A DNA stretch of 64,000 bases from Agrypnia vestita (Eukaryota; Arthropoda; Insecta; Trichoptera; Phryganeidae). A program made the translations under genes and the position numbers. Shown here in pieces: positions 10,305 through 20,594 of this stretch (the stretch's first letter is position 1; each line of letters opens with the position of its first letter). The stretch lies in the NCBI GenBank assembly GCA_016648135.1, contig JADDOH010002625.1, positions 1 through 64,000 of the forward strand. The letters run 5' to 3'. The notes beneath the pieces are model-generated. The model did no database searches. It had not been told where the DNA came from and worked only from the letters and a program-made list of their open reading frames with translations.

Positions 10305-10745
10305 TATCGTCTGGAAAAACAAAAATATGCATATTGAAAGTAATGTCAAAATATACAAGACATGCGTGCGACCTATTATGACATAACGCTGTAGAGACGC
10401 GGGCTGACACTGTCCCCACCAAAAGACTCCTGAGAACAACTGAAATGAAGGTGCTGAGATCCATTAATGGAAAAACTCTACGTGGCCGTGTATGAAATGA
10501 AGACATAAGGAAAACTTGCAAAAAAAAAGGACGCAGCACGATGGAGTAGATCCAGAAGGAGATTTTGACGGGATCACGTAGCCATAATGGACAGAGACAG
10601 ACTCGTGCATACGGCAGCGAATGAAATCCCCTCCGGACGACGCCTACCAGGAAGACCACCGAAAAGATGGGGGGATAGCTGGACCTCGTCATCCTAGGAG
10701 GTGTAGTTTCTGTAGCACAGATCAACAGATCTACTAAAAGAAATA
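10305..10745 (+). pseudogene. RTE-type non-LTR retrotransposon 3' relic
   Basis: A decayed relative of the 7545 element. ACATGCGTGCGACCTATTATGA corresponds to its KTCVRPIM segment, and ACGCCTACCAGGAAGACCAC followed by AAAAGATGGGGGGATAGCTGG corresponds to PGRPxKRWxDSW. Several stops and frameshifts are present. It is inserted inside the hammerhead-bearing repeat, just before the motif at 10754. Confidence 0.65.
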
Positions 10746-10751
10746 GAAGTT

Positions 10752-10795
10752 TCCTGAAGATGAGAACACCGTTCTCGAAATATATTATTATTAAA
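10752..10795 (+). ncRNA. Hammerhead-like motif
   Basis: CUGAAGA, then a perfect GAGAAC/GUUCUC hairpin with an ACC loop, then GAAA, followed by an AU-rich segment with UUAUUAUUAAAG. Related to the motif at 14392, which has the same stem II sequence. No GIY-YIG remnant is adjacent. Confidence 0.5.
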
Positions 10796-11610
10796 GTAAT
10801 TTTATCTAACTAAAATAATTATGTTTCAGTTGAATAAAATCATATCCCTTGATAAGTAATTTCTATAATCTTCTAATACAGTCAAGTAAATTCCTCAATA
10901 GGTATTAATTAATCAAGATCTATTCTTGATAGACTACCTGAAAAAAACATATTCGTCCTTTAATTTTTTAAAATTAATAATAATATAATTAACATTTATT
11001 TCAAAAACCTTTGTGTCAGGACATACCATATCGAAATTAGAGTTGTATTTCATTTATTTGTCTCTTATCATATAATTTTTATATTTTACACAGTCGATGA
11101 CTTGAGTTTTTCTCTGAAAGTAATGATATAGTAATAACATGGTTACCTTAATCGCTTTTATACCTTAATACATTTGAAAAACTCATGTTCATTCTATAAT
11201 GCAAATAAAATAAATCAAGTACCAACACAGTAATCTTCACAGCTACGAGGATCAACTTGCCTCTTTCAAGATTCAACAACGTCCAAACTTGAGTCCTGAC
11301 GGAAAATATTAGATCTCTGCTACACAAGATTCTCGGTGGAGCTATTGATTCCCTTCCTTAATTTGACATAAATATGCATATTAAACCCCGTATAAGAAAC
11401 CCGGAGATCTTTAGAATAAGCCAGAACTCTAATAATTTGGTTATTTTTCTCCCATCACTTGAATGTGTCGCACTTACAAAACATATTGTGCTGACCGTTA
11501 TGTCGATATTGATATTCTTGCAGACACCCTATTATCATTCAAAATGTTACTTCTACACAACATCCATTTTCTTGACGATAACCTAAACCCATAGAACACA
11601 AGCCACACAA
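10796..11610. other. Unassigned AT-rich stretch
   Basis: No gene or repeat recognised. Confidence 0.45.
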
Positions 11611-11614
11611 CTAC

Positions 11615-12236
11615 GAGGCCCCGGTACACGATTTTCATATTTGCTCTCGATTTGCTAAATTTAACGTAAACTTATTAAATCATTTTGCAAAACCCATAGC
11701 TAAACAGGCTTTTAATCAATTTTATTATGATAGATCTATTTACTCTTGAAGCTTTTCCTTAAAAAATATGAACACATATATTGTTATAACATCAAAAAAA
11801 TTAAACACTATTTTAGTTTTCATGCAATAGAGTTATCTTTGGTACACTTAATCTCTATATTTTCAAATAAAGACCATATATTTTATTTGTTTATATAAAG
11901 TTAGAAAATGAAGTGGTGCTATTCAGACATTAATATTTTTCGACAAGTTGTTAAATATATCGCTTTAAAAAAGACAAATTAAACGTTCTGTTTCCTATAT
12001 TGCAGTATCCATAAAACCATTAAAACATCGATTATTTTAATCAAATTTTACATGCGTACTAAGAAAATTTCACTGTCATTAATATAAAAATATTCAAAAA
12101 ATTATAGCTCATACTCAAGAATTCGAATTATTTAATTGGTATAGTCTGTTAAAATATCATTTTTCTTTCAAATCAGACTTCGGTTGGACAGTCGAACAAA
12201 TCGAGAGCAAATACGAAAATGTTGTACTGGAGCCTC
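11615..12236. repeat. GGCCCC-ended MITE, copy 1
   Basis: Begins GAGGCCCCGGTACACG and ends in the near-complement GTACTGGAGCCTC, followed by TTAA (12237-12240). The left 110 bases and the block near 12008-12075 match the element at 49730-50227 closely. The left TTAA appears to have decayed to CTAC. Non-coding. The TTAA preference suggests piggyBac-like or other TTAA-specific transposases. Confidence 0.7.
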
Positions 12237-12239
12237 TTA

Positions 12240-13110
12240 ATCAATTATTTAGTTACCTACATATATTTACATGTTCACATTAGATTAATATTCTAAATTA
12301 TATACATATGCATATTTATGCTAGAGCAGGTCTAATGGGCAGAGTCTTAATTGATAATGTATTCATCTGTTAGAATCTCCAATAAAATTAAATAAAAAAT
12401 CTTATAATATTCCTGAAATAATCTCAATAGCTCTCAAATAATCCACATCGTTACCTGTTCTTGATTACTTCTTATCATTGTATCCGAATAGGCAAGAAAT
12501 CATTTAAGCCAGATCTTTGGAAATATATACTAAAATTTTCAACGTCTGGCTGAGTTTAAAAATAATTTGTTTTTGTGGTCTAATTTCTGGTATTTCCTGC
12601 CATCACGGTGAACTCAACCTGTTTACGGGACAAAGAGATTCCTAGAAAGTTGAAAATTGAGTATTTTTAACAACGATTTAGCCAATTGTTCGAAAATTCA
12701 CGTTTTCGCCGAAATAAAGCAACGCTGAGTATGGTTTAATGACAGTAAAAAGATTGCAATTGCATAGTTGCATGATTTGACATTTCTGAAAAAATCTCGT
12801 CTCTGTCAATTGTCGCGAATCGATGTTCAAGCTGTGAATCCATCAGGAAACCGGACCTAAATCTGTACGTACACTGATTTCTTTATATAGCAAACCACAC
12901 TGGCGATGTCATCGTTTGTCACGACGAGATTTATTTGCCATTATAGATGGTGTGGAACCAATAGTGTAACTAAAAAGCTTGGACTGTCATGCAAAGTGGG
13001 AAAAAAGTTTAAGGCCCGTCATTGAAGAATGAAACATTTTCCAGTAAATGTAATATGTTGTATTAGAACAATGTCGTTAAGATGTGGCTTTGTCAGTCAG
13101 GTATACTAAG
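12240..13110. other. Unassigned stretch
   Basis: No recognised gene or repeat. Composition is slightly less AT-rich between 12590 and 13030, without a supported reading frame. Confidence 0.4.
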
Positions 13111-13127
13111 TATATACTATATCCTCA

Positions 13128-13965
13128 ATGCTGAAGCAGCTACATTGGCTTCGCCTGCCGGAGCGGATAAATTTCAGTTTTCAAATTTCTGACAGTGTAC
13201 AAAAGTCTTCAAAGAAAAGCACCACAATATTTGATCGACCTCTGTATCCCATTGAAGGTGACCCACCCTGGGCTGTTTTATGCGCCGAAGCGTCCATATC
13301 AGCCCAACACATTTGCCGCCTGGTTGGCATTATTTTATGCTAAAACGTCCTCTCCGCCCGGCCTTGCGTCCCAGCGTTACAAGAAACAAGACCAGGCGAG
13401 TCGGTTGCGAAAAATCTTCAATGTCCCATGCTAAAAGTCTTTATTTTTTAAAAGAGGTTTTACAAAATTACAATAAAAGAACATCTATAATCTAAAAAAT
13501 ACAACATAAGAACACCCGAGGAGACATCGCACGGGACAAAAATAAATCAACACCCCTCCTTGGAGGGAAAGGGACAAAACAAAAATATAAACATGTAGCA
13601 CTTGTGTCAGAAAAGGTAAAACCACCGGTATGACACCGATCAGGAGAAACAACGTAAAATTGACAAAATATGATACAAAACAGAAAGATAACATCGTATG
13701 TATCCTCTGTATCCCAGACAATATCACTGGAAGACGGCTCACACTGCGGCCAGCCAAATCGGAGGCACTCTGCAGGCTGGTAGTACCAAGGAGACCTGGA
13801 GCCACCAAGTTTGCGGAACGTGCTTTCAGCTTTGCGGGCCCAACTACGTGGAATCAGCTGCCTCCAGTGTTGTGATATATGGAGAACCAGGAACTCTTCA
13901 AGAGCCTTAAAACTCATTTTTTCGGCATGTCGCACCTGTAAAGCGCCTTGAAGCATCTCTTACTC
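13128..13965 (+). pseudogene. Non-LTR retrotransposon C-terminal relic (CR1/L2-like)
   Basis: Two coding scraps in order. At 13128-13280, across a frameshift, one reads LKQLHWLRLPERINF and then VYKSLQRKAPQYLIDLCIP, like the LHWLPxxxRIxFK...YKxLxxxAPxYLxDL motif at the end of many LINE polymerases. At 13740-13920 one reads LVVPRRPGATKFAERAF and SFAGPTTWNQLPP, then FKSLKTHFF in another register. The element ends near GGCGCTTTATAAATTAAC, a terminus type common in CR1/L2-like LINEs. The interval 13435-13620 does not fit and may be a secondary insertion. Confidence 0.7.
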
Positions 13966-14254
13966 AAAAACGGCGCTTTATAAATTAACATAAACATTAC
14001 ATATACTATAATTCCGTTGTAATTTTTGTAATGATCTGACCCCTAGCCCGTCTATACGCATCCGATTCCAAAATTCTTTCACCAATATTCAGGGTGAACA
14101 TAGAATATATATTAGTACCCGTTAAAAAATAAGGGCTTTTCGTGGTGACCTGTTTTACAACTAAAGTCGGCGAAAAAATTGAAATTAGATAAAGTGTTCA
14201 TATCAATTCAAATATAATAAAAAACCAGAATAAATTTGTGCACAACCCACTATT

Positions 14255-14445
14255 GAATATTTTTCCACTTAAGATTCCATCCCCTTCAGATAACATTCCA
14301 TAATAACAGCTCAGACCCCCCCCCCTCACTATCCCCTCACCATAACACACTTGCATAGTTTATCTTTTTCAATTTTAGTACACAAACAATCCTGAAGGAG
14401 AGAACATTGTTCTCGAAACATGTAGATTGTATATCTAATAAAGTG
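14255..14445 (+). ncRNA. Repeat end with hammerhead-like motif
   Basis: A pyrimidine-rich leader (runs of C near 14311) is followed by CUGAAGG, a perfect GAGAAC/GUUCUC hairpin, GAAAC AUG, a UAGAU/AUCUA hairpin, and AAUAAAG (14391-14442). Relative to CUGANGA the last core base is G, so this copy is probably inactive. Confidence 0.5.
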
Positions 14446-15480
14446 GTGTAATTTTTGTACAAATAATTAATACTACATTGCGTACCTACTAGTTTTATAC
14501 ATACTAAATAGTTTTTTAAATGCTTATTTTGTGATTCTTTAAATTTCTTAAATTATTTAAAACTCGTCGCACCGTGAGTACTAAACATAGTGAAGAGGGG
14601 TGAGATGTTGGGTTGTATTTGAGTATTGATGATATTTGCTGTGTTTGGGTTATAATGAATTTCAAGTGTTTCTAAATTATTCAATATTCCCACTCTCCCA
14701 CCATCTACACACTCCCTCCACTTCTACTAAATCCAAAACCCGTACATCAGACATCCACTTCTGCACACCTCAGTTTCAACTTACCTGAAGAACGAAATGG
14801 AGGTTTCATTATCATTAGAAATGGATTTCCACAAAGTAAACACCGGCTCATTTAATTAGGTAGGTAATTACAAAGTACTTGCTTTAAATATTAATACATA
14901 ATATCAACAAACATTGTTAACTTCTCTATTATACGATTTTAACAAACGCTTAATCTGCTTGTGAACTATCATTATTTGCAATGGTGGAGAAAGGTTCTGT
15001 TTATTCATTTTATTATTTTTTATTGAATACTATTAATTTATTGCGCATTGATTCAAGTGTTTACTGCGCATGCGCGTCACTCCTAAGGGACGGCACGGCG
15101 GTCGCCACGTCTAAATAATTGTTGCTAATTCAATCGAAAAATATTGACTGTGAATTAAATTTTAAAAATAATGTGCCTTAAATATTTTTTTATTTTTAAT
15201 ATTCGTCACTAAAATATTGCAATTAATTCGAATTGCTTCAAAGAAATTTTTTTTTCGAATATTCGAATTCGAACCTCAAAATTCAAACGTCACTTTTAAA
15301 ATAATACAAACTGACAGATGTCACCGGCATGTACAATGGCAGACAAAATAACGCGCCAACATTTTTTTTTAGAATAAATTTAACTGATTTTATAAACTAA
15401 CAAATGATTATTTTACCGCCATCACAAATTCGTTGAATATACAAAGTACCATTCAGAAATCTGACATTAATATTTGGTGA
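14446..15480. other. Unassigned stretch
   Basis: No gene found. A GCGCATGCGC palindrome (15066-15075), the NRF-1-type consensus, lies in a small GC-richer patch (15060-15110). No transcript evidence is visible. Confidence 0.4.
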
Positions 15481-15484
15481 AAGT

Positions 15485-15775
15485 ACGTACTTCAAAAAAT
15501 GCAAATCGAGCGCAGGTCGAACCGCGGATCATCAGAGTGCGAGGGTCATTCGCCACGGGGCGTAGTGCAGCCCACGCGTAGAGCCTGGCGAACACACCCC
15601 CCGGCCGACTGACCAATCACGGCCTAAGGGGTGTGGCCCGTTCACCCTTCCGTAACCGGGTCTCCGCCGCCGTAGGGAACTGGCGTAGAAGGGTAGTGGC
15701 GCTCCGGGCGCCCCCGCTGCCTGAATGACCGATATCTTTCATGCCGTGTTGCAACAGAGCCTCTTGCGATTAAAT
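15485..15775 (-). repeat. GC-rich block with tRNA-like boxes
   Basis: About 290 bp that is strikingly GC-rich for this window. On the minus strand GTGGCGAATGACCCTCGC resembles an A box and GGTTCGACCTG a B box, at tRNA-like spacing, so a tRNA-derived SINE with a GC-rich leader is one explanation. I do not recognise the rest and found no second copy here. Confidence 0.35.
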
Positions 15776-16154
15776 ACGCAATTTAATTACATTTTATTAA
15801 AGTAATTTAAAACATGTATTGTAACGAAAGTTTTGAGAGATATTTTTGTATAAAATTTTCTTTAGCATAAAAATGTTATTGGTTTGCGAATAAGTGATCA
15901 TCATTATTATTATAATTATTTTTATTACAGACATTTTATATGTTTATAAAAAGCATTTAGATAAAGCATTTAAAATTAGTAAATAATGAAAGTCAAATGC
16001 TAAATAATCATAATTACATATCTTACAGCCAAATTTTAAAGTTGTTGTTTCTCCCAATATAGGTACTTCCAATCCTCCCCCCTCCACCCCGTAGCTGATC
16101 CTCTGTACCCTTCTGATATGTATTCTCTCTCTCTCTATGTAGGTAATAACTAAG

Positions 16155-16383
16155 TCCTGAAGAAAGTTGGGTGCAACAGAAATCGGTAGACATTTTATAT
16201 TAATAAAAATAAATAAATAAGGAGGTTGGGTGTATCGAAATTGGTAGATGTTTTATATTTTATCAATAAAAAAGATGGTTGGGTGCAACCGTAATCGATT
16301 GATATTTTATATTATATCAATAAAAAAAGATGGTGGGGTGCAACCGAAATCGATAGACATTTTATATTATGTCAATAAAAAGT
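16155..16383 (+). ncRNA. Four-unit tandem array of hammerhead-like monomers
   Basis: Four copies of a unit of about 55-60 bp. Unit 1 starts CCUGAAGA with a GUUG/CAAC hairpin and AGAAAU. Units 3 and 4 have GGUUG/CAACC or a variant, with GAAA or GUAA. Each unit continues with a GACAU/AUGUC-type hairpin around UUUAUAUU and ends AAUAAA. Units 2-4 lack a clean CUGANGA. The arrangement resembles multimeric ribozyme-bearing PLE termini or retrozyme-like repeats. Confidence 0.55.
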
Positions 16384-16459
16384 GGCTTACAATGATTTTT
16401 TAAATTTATTTCTTAATTAAGTCTCACAGATATGAAGCCCAGGGCTTATGACCCGAATG

Positions 16460-16487
16460 CGATAATAATAATAATAATAATAATAGT
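16460..16487. repeat. (ATA)n microsatellite
   Basis: Nine or so uninterrupted ATA units following GCG. Confidence 0.85.
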
Positions 16488-16728
16488 TGGATCATTTATA
16501 CCCACCTCAAGGCCGCTTAAAAGATGGTACACAATGCAACGTTTACCAACTTTACCGTAGGAACATCCACACTTTATCAAATATTTGAAATTTGAACATA
16601 TATGTTAAAAATCAGTTTCTTTTATATATTAGAATGGACTATGGACCATATCTATGGACCTTCCCGTAACATAGTATACCTATATAGATTTCGCAGCTGG
16701 TAATGATATATTCATGAGGGCTGATTTA

Positions 16729-16850
16729 GATGATGGATCCCGCAATATGATCCAAAACGTCGGCCAGAGAGGTCAGATATGCACGGCAGAATAACCCAGA
16801 AAACTACATGCAGAAGATGGTAATGATGCCTCTATATTCTTACGTAATTG
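16729..16850 (+). repeat. PLE terminal-repeat relic P6
   Basis: GATGATGGATCCCGCAATATG, then CAAAACGTCGGCCAG, AGGTCAGATATGCACGGCAG and AAAACTACATGCAGAAGAT align in order with the terminal repeat at 5685-5771 and with the relic at 51688. Degenerate hammerhead core, no coding part. Confidence 0.6.
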
Positions 16851-16929
16851 TTACGAAATGAATTGACATATTACGAAAAATACGCCTGAAAATTATTATT
16901 TAATTTTTTATATATTTTTATATTTATGT

Positions 16930-17028
16930 TGTTCCCTCTGTGGACAAAATCTAGTAGGTAATTATGTTATCAGAACATATAAATTTTTATTTTTATTAAT
17001 ATATCTAGTAACAAAGTGTTTCGTCGGC
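16930..17028 (+). repeat. R1 repeat fragment, target of the TTAA transposon
   Basis: CTGTGGACAAAATCTAGTAG, TTATCAGAACATATAAA and AAAGTGTTTCG match the 3' part of R1 copies a and b. The fragment stops at the TTAA where the 17033 transposon begins. On the far side (20294 on) TTAAGCCA recurs next to a similar GTGTTTCG tail at 24388. Confidence 0.55.
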
Positions 17029-17259
17029 TTAACATGCAAATCTGCTAACTCCACTTTTGGGGCAAAATGACTTAATAATGGCATTCTGTTGTCGTCAAAC
17101 AAATACACATGCTATAAAAATCTGAGCTCTCCAAAATTATCGAGTACCTACAAAAAAACTATTCAAGAAAATTTGATAACTCCTATGTCGTTGATGCCAA
17201 CACTGCAAATTGTCTAACTCCACCATTTTGTATGCGAGTCTCTGACAGTTAGGTGATCT

Positions 17260-17300
17260 TTGTGCACGCTTTGCATATATTGTTTAAAAGTTTCAGTTTC
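17260..17300 (+). promoter_or_regulatory. Possible core promoter of the transposase gene
   Basis: CATATATTG near 17274 followed about 20 bases later by TTTCAGTTTC could be a TATA-like box and an initiator. It lies just upstream of the inferred first exon. Sequence inspection only. Confidence 0.25.
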
Positions 17301-17341
17301 AACTGCTGTAACCTGGGAAAAAAGTGTTTATTTCTGTGGCC

Positions 17342-17623
17342 GTAAGTAGAAACCTTGTTTTTATTGTAATTAGTGACAATTTTCATTACTAATTCTACCA
17401 TAAAATACATTAATAATCATGTAATGGAGTTAGCATTTCTTCTAATATTAAGAATATTTGTATTCCACTGACATTTGAAAGGAGCAATTTTACAATTACA
17501 ATTTTTCACAAAATAGTATGCATAAAATGAGATTATATATATATATATAATTCGATTACTTTATTTGCCACCCTTGAAATTACATATTTAATTATTATAT
17601 TTTCTTAAATAACATTTTTACAG
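17342..17623 (+). other. Putative 5' UTR intron
   Basis: GTAAGT at 17342 is a strong insect-type donor, and TTTTTACAG ends at 17623, directly before the ATG at 17624. The 282-bp interval is AT-rich as introns are, and it contains one inverted copy of the subterminal motif. Splicing here would join an untranslated first exon directly to the start codon. Confidence 0.5.
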
Positions 17624-19750
17624 ATGACTAGTAGAGGGAAAATGATGATTGAGTTAGCAGCGAAGAAGGAAAAAAGTGATAACTTGTTACCTCGATTACA
17701 AGAATATCCACAATTAATTATGGAAAAGCCAATATTACCGGACAAAGATTTTGTGGAGATTGTTGATATACATATGGATCTAAAGAGGCCAGCAAAATCT
17801 ATAATTTTAGAAGCGCAATCCGATTCATGTTTCGATAATGTCTCTACAGAAGTTACCTATGCCGATGAACAAAATTTTAATGAATTAATAACACAACCTA
17901 ACAGTGTACGTCATCCAATTGATTGCATAAGTGATGATGATGGAATAAAAACTTCGTTAGTGCCGTATTCTGAACATTCGGATTCCAACGATTCTGATGA
18001 AGCAAACCAACCCACAGTAAAAAAAAGAAGGAAAAGGTGTGATGTGGATGTTTCTTCGTGGTTCCTTACTAAAAACAAGGAAAACAGAGAGAAAGGAAAG
18101 AAATATTTTGGCAGAAAAAAAGAAAGTAATGGCGTATGGAGTAATAGAATACCGAAGAATGATAAAAAACTTAAAGGAAGATGTAAATGTAAAATTTCCG
18201 CAAAAAGCGCCTTTAAATGTTTATCTATATCAGATGAAGAAAGAAAAAATATATTTAGTAAATTTTGGACTATGAGTTGGAAGGAAAAGAAGGTGTTTAT
18301 TGATGGAATAGTTAAGCTTATTCCAGTAAAAAGAGTGAGGGATCGAAAAGATCCAGAGAAATCTAGGAGATCTACTTCTATCTTATATTTTATAAGAAAG
18401 AATGATAAAGAAATTCGCGTATGTAAAACAATGTTTTTGAACACATTAGATTTAAATAGAATGACTGTGCTAAGCTGGAAAAAGCGAATCGATACATTTG
18501 AAATAGAACAGCAGAACTCAGTAAGTAAAAACAATGGTGAAAGAGGTCGATGTATTGAAGCTACCGAGAATCTTAAAATGTTTTTAGATTCGTTACCTAA
18601 ATTAGACTCGCACTATTGCAGAAAATCGTCTTCTAAAAAATATTTGTTACCAGAGTGGAGGTCCAAGACAGACCTTCATAATTTTTATAAAACTGAATGG
18701 TGCGCGACAAAAGATGTGCCGCCTCTCTCATTTGGGACATTCCATAAATATTTGGATAGAGCAAATATATCCATCTTTCAACCTAAAAAGGATGCGTGCG
18801 AGAAGTGTGCTGCATTTAAACAAGGACACATATCAATTTCGGATTATGATCTACATCAAATGAAAAAAAAAGAGTCTAGGAATGAGAAAAATAAGGATAA
18901 AGAAGAAGAAAATCATGTTTTTACAATGGACCTGCAAGCTGTCCTTCTGGCTCCAAAATCGAATGTTTCATCTTTATACTATAAATCTAAAATGTGTGTT
19001 CATAACCTTTGCTTTTATAACATACGAACCAAAGAAGGATTCTGCTATTTGTGGAACGAGACTGAAGGTGGTTTGAATGGTGAAGAGTTTGCCACAATTA
19101 TTTCTAGGTTTTTAATTGAAAAGGTTTTGACCAAAATTGAACATACTGAGGGAGTAAAAATAATTCTTTATAGCGATGGGTGTACGTACCAAAATAGAAA
19201 CGCGATACTATCCAATGCATTATTGAACACATCAATAATGCATAATAATACAATAGAACAAAAATATTTAGAGGTGGGACATACCCAAATGGAAGCAGAT
19301 ACCATGCATGCTTGTATTGAAAGGCAATTAAAAAATAGAACACTATTTGCTCCCGCTGAATACTATGGGATTTGCAAAGCAGCCAGTAAATCATCTGAGT
19401 ATGACGTTACCTATTTAAGTCATAAATTTTTCAAAAAATTTCAGGAAATCGAATTTTTCAAATCAATCAGACCAGGAAGAACAAAAGGTGATCCAAAGGT
19501 TACAGATATTCGAGCTCTTTTGTATACTCCTGATGGTAACATTTTTTATAAACTCAGGTTTTCCGATACCTGGGCACTTTTACCACAAAGAAAAAATAAA
19601 AATCATACAGCCAAACCTATAATTAATCTTAATAGCTTGTATCAAACACGACTTAAGATATCTGCACGAAAATTTAATGACCTGCAAGATTTGAAAATAA
19701 TCATGCCTGATGACTACCACGAATTTTATGACAATATACCACACGAGTAA
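17624..19750 (+). CDS. Transposase-like protein, 708 aa, RNase H-type
   Basis: A single uninterrupted reading frame ending in TAA, presumably encoding the transposase of the surrounding TTAA-flanked element. N-terminal third: an acidic Ser/Asp patch (around residues 101-127) then a basic KKRRKR cluster near 131-136, a likely nuclear signal, and a Cys-rich stretch (CKCK, about 187-190) before EERKNIFSKFW. A segment FLNTLDLNRMTVLSWKKRI could be a helix-turn-helix. CEKC lies at 392-395. Candidate catalytic acids are D436 (TMDLQAVL), D518 (LYSDGCTYQNRN) and E550 in EVGHTQMEADTMH, where H553 and D559 are also conserved-looking. Similar SDxC..QN+N...EVGH proteins are widespread, usually unannotated, in arthropods and cnidarians. 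The ATG follows the putative acceptor AG directly. Superfamily assignment is from memory and tentative; the coding status is not. Confidence 0.88.
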   Translation: MTSRGKMMIELAAKKEKSDNLLPRLQEYPQLIMEKPILPDKDFVEIVDIHMDLKRPAKSIILEAQSDSCFDNVSTEVTYADEQNFNELITQPNSVRHPIDCISDDDGIKTSLVPYSEHSDSNDSDEANQPTVKKRRKRCDVDVSSWFLTKNKENREKGKKYFGRKKESNGVWSNRIPKNDKKLKGRCKCKISAKSAFKCLSISDEERKNIFSKFWTMSWKEKKVFIDGIVKLIPVKRVRDRKDPEKSRRSTSILYFIRKNDKEIRVCKTMFLNTLDLNRMTVLSWKKRIDTFEIEQQNSVSKNNGERGRCIEATENLKMFLDSLPKLDSHYCRKSSSKKYLLPEWRSKTDLHNFYKTEWCATKDVPPLSFGTFHKYLDRANISIFQPKKDACEKCAAFKQGHISISDYDLHQMKKKESRNEKNKDKEEENHVFTMDLQAVLLAPKSNVSSLYYKSKMCVHNLCFYNIRTKEGFCYLWNETEGGLNGEEFATIISRFLIEKVLTKIEHTEGVKIILYSDGCTYQNRNAILSNALLNTSIMHNNTIEQKYLEVGHTQMEADTMHACIERQLKNRTLFAPAEYYGICKAASKSSEYDVTYLSHKFFKKFQEIEFFKSIRPGRTKGDPKVTDIRALLYTPDGNIFYKLRFSDTWALLPQRKNKNHTAKPIINLNSLYQTRLKISARKFNDLQDLKIIMPDDYHEFYDNIPHE

Positions 19751-19965
19751 CTAAAGATTAATTTTATTTGTTTTACTTTCTTCATTTTACCATTACATTG
19801 CTTTTTATTGTTGTTTTTAATTTTTTAATTTTAATTATCACATTATAATATTTTATTAGTTGCGTATAAGTTTGTTATTGTGAAGAGATAGTTGTAATAA
19901 TAATTTTATTTTTTAGTTGTATTTTTTAAATGTAAAGTTGTATCTTTATTTGTCATGCATATATA

Positions 19966-19971
19966 AATAAA
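19966..19971 (+). terminator. Polyadenylation signal of the transposase gene
   Basis: AATAAA about 215 bases after the stop codon, inside the transposon and before its right subterminal repeats. Confidence 0.55.
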
Positions 19972-20594
19972 ATACCTTAAAAGTATATTTTGTGTCATTA
20001 TTATTATATTCCACAACGTAATTTAGAAAACAAAATTATGCACAATTTTGCTAACTCCATTAATAATTCCAATACCATGATTTTACCAGCAAAACATAAT
20101 TGCTAACTCCAAAAAACGTCAATAAAAGTAGTATGACTGTTAATATTTAGTAATTGTTGTGCTCAAAATGATTCCATTCACCATATATATAACATTGTAT
20201 CTAAATATTTTTCGTATTATACAATCCAGATAAATGCAACAGTTTTTTTATCCTCCTGTAAAGTTGATAAAATGGAGATATCAGATTTGCATGTTAAGCC
20301 ATCGGTTTGCTTTCTATGAAAATTAAAAATTTTCCTTGCATGCTTGTCAAAACTCGATTAATGTTGCATTTTTAACTGGTTTTTTCCGCGAAATCGACGT
20401 CATCGTAAATTGTGAAAATATTTTCTAATATTAATTTTAGGGGATAGTTATTTATTGGCATAATGTTTTTGACATTTTAAAATTAAAACACCTATTACCG
20501 TGATGTTGCAATTTAGAACATGATATATGACATTAGATTAATCAATTATAAATTTTACAGAAAAAATACATGTGTTGATAAAATATTTGTTTTC

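Larger units (their letters stand above)
17033..20293 (+). mobile_element. Intact TTAA-flanked DNA transposon (Sola-like?)
   Basis: A 3.26-kb element with TIRs of 21 bp and 19 matches, beginning CATGCAAATCTG and continuing to CTCCA. It is flanked on both sides by TTAA (17029-17032, 20294-20297); a further GGC/GCC makes the outer repeat look longer. TGCTAACTCCA occurs exactly at 17043, 17425 (inverted), 20049 and 20101, with near matches at 17213 and in the right TIR. It carries one long open gene with a putative 5' UTR intron and its own AATAAA. Everything needed for autonomy appears present. Superfamily is uncertain: TTAA targets occur in piggyBac, Kolobok and Sola3, and the protein looks nearest to Sola-type enzymes from memory. 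Confidence 0.85.

Noticed and set aside
13492..13956. 154-codon minus-strand frame
   Set aside because: It is the antisense of a LINE C-terminal relic whose plus-strand phrases (VPRRPGATKFAERAFSFAGP) are recognisable.
16155..16383. CRISPR-like reading of the short tandem array
   Set aside because: Eukaryotic context, no regular spacers or cas genes. The unit is contiguous and has hammerhead-like structure.
17911..18534. Long minus-strand frame opposite the 708-aa gene
   Set aside because: It lies entirely within the well-supported plus-strand coding sequence, is hydrophobic and Ser/Phe-rich as expected of an antisense reading of Lys-rich codons, and has no motif.
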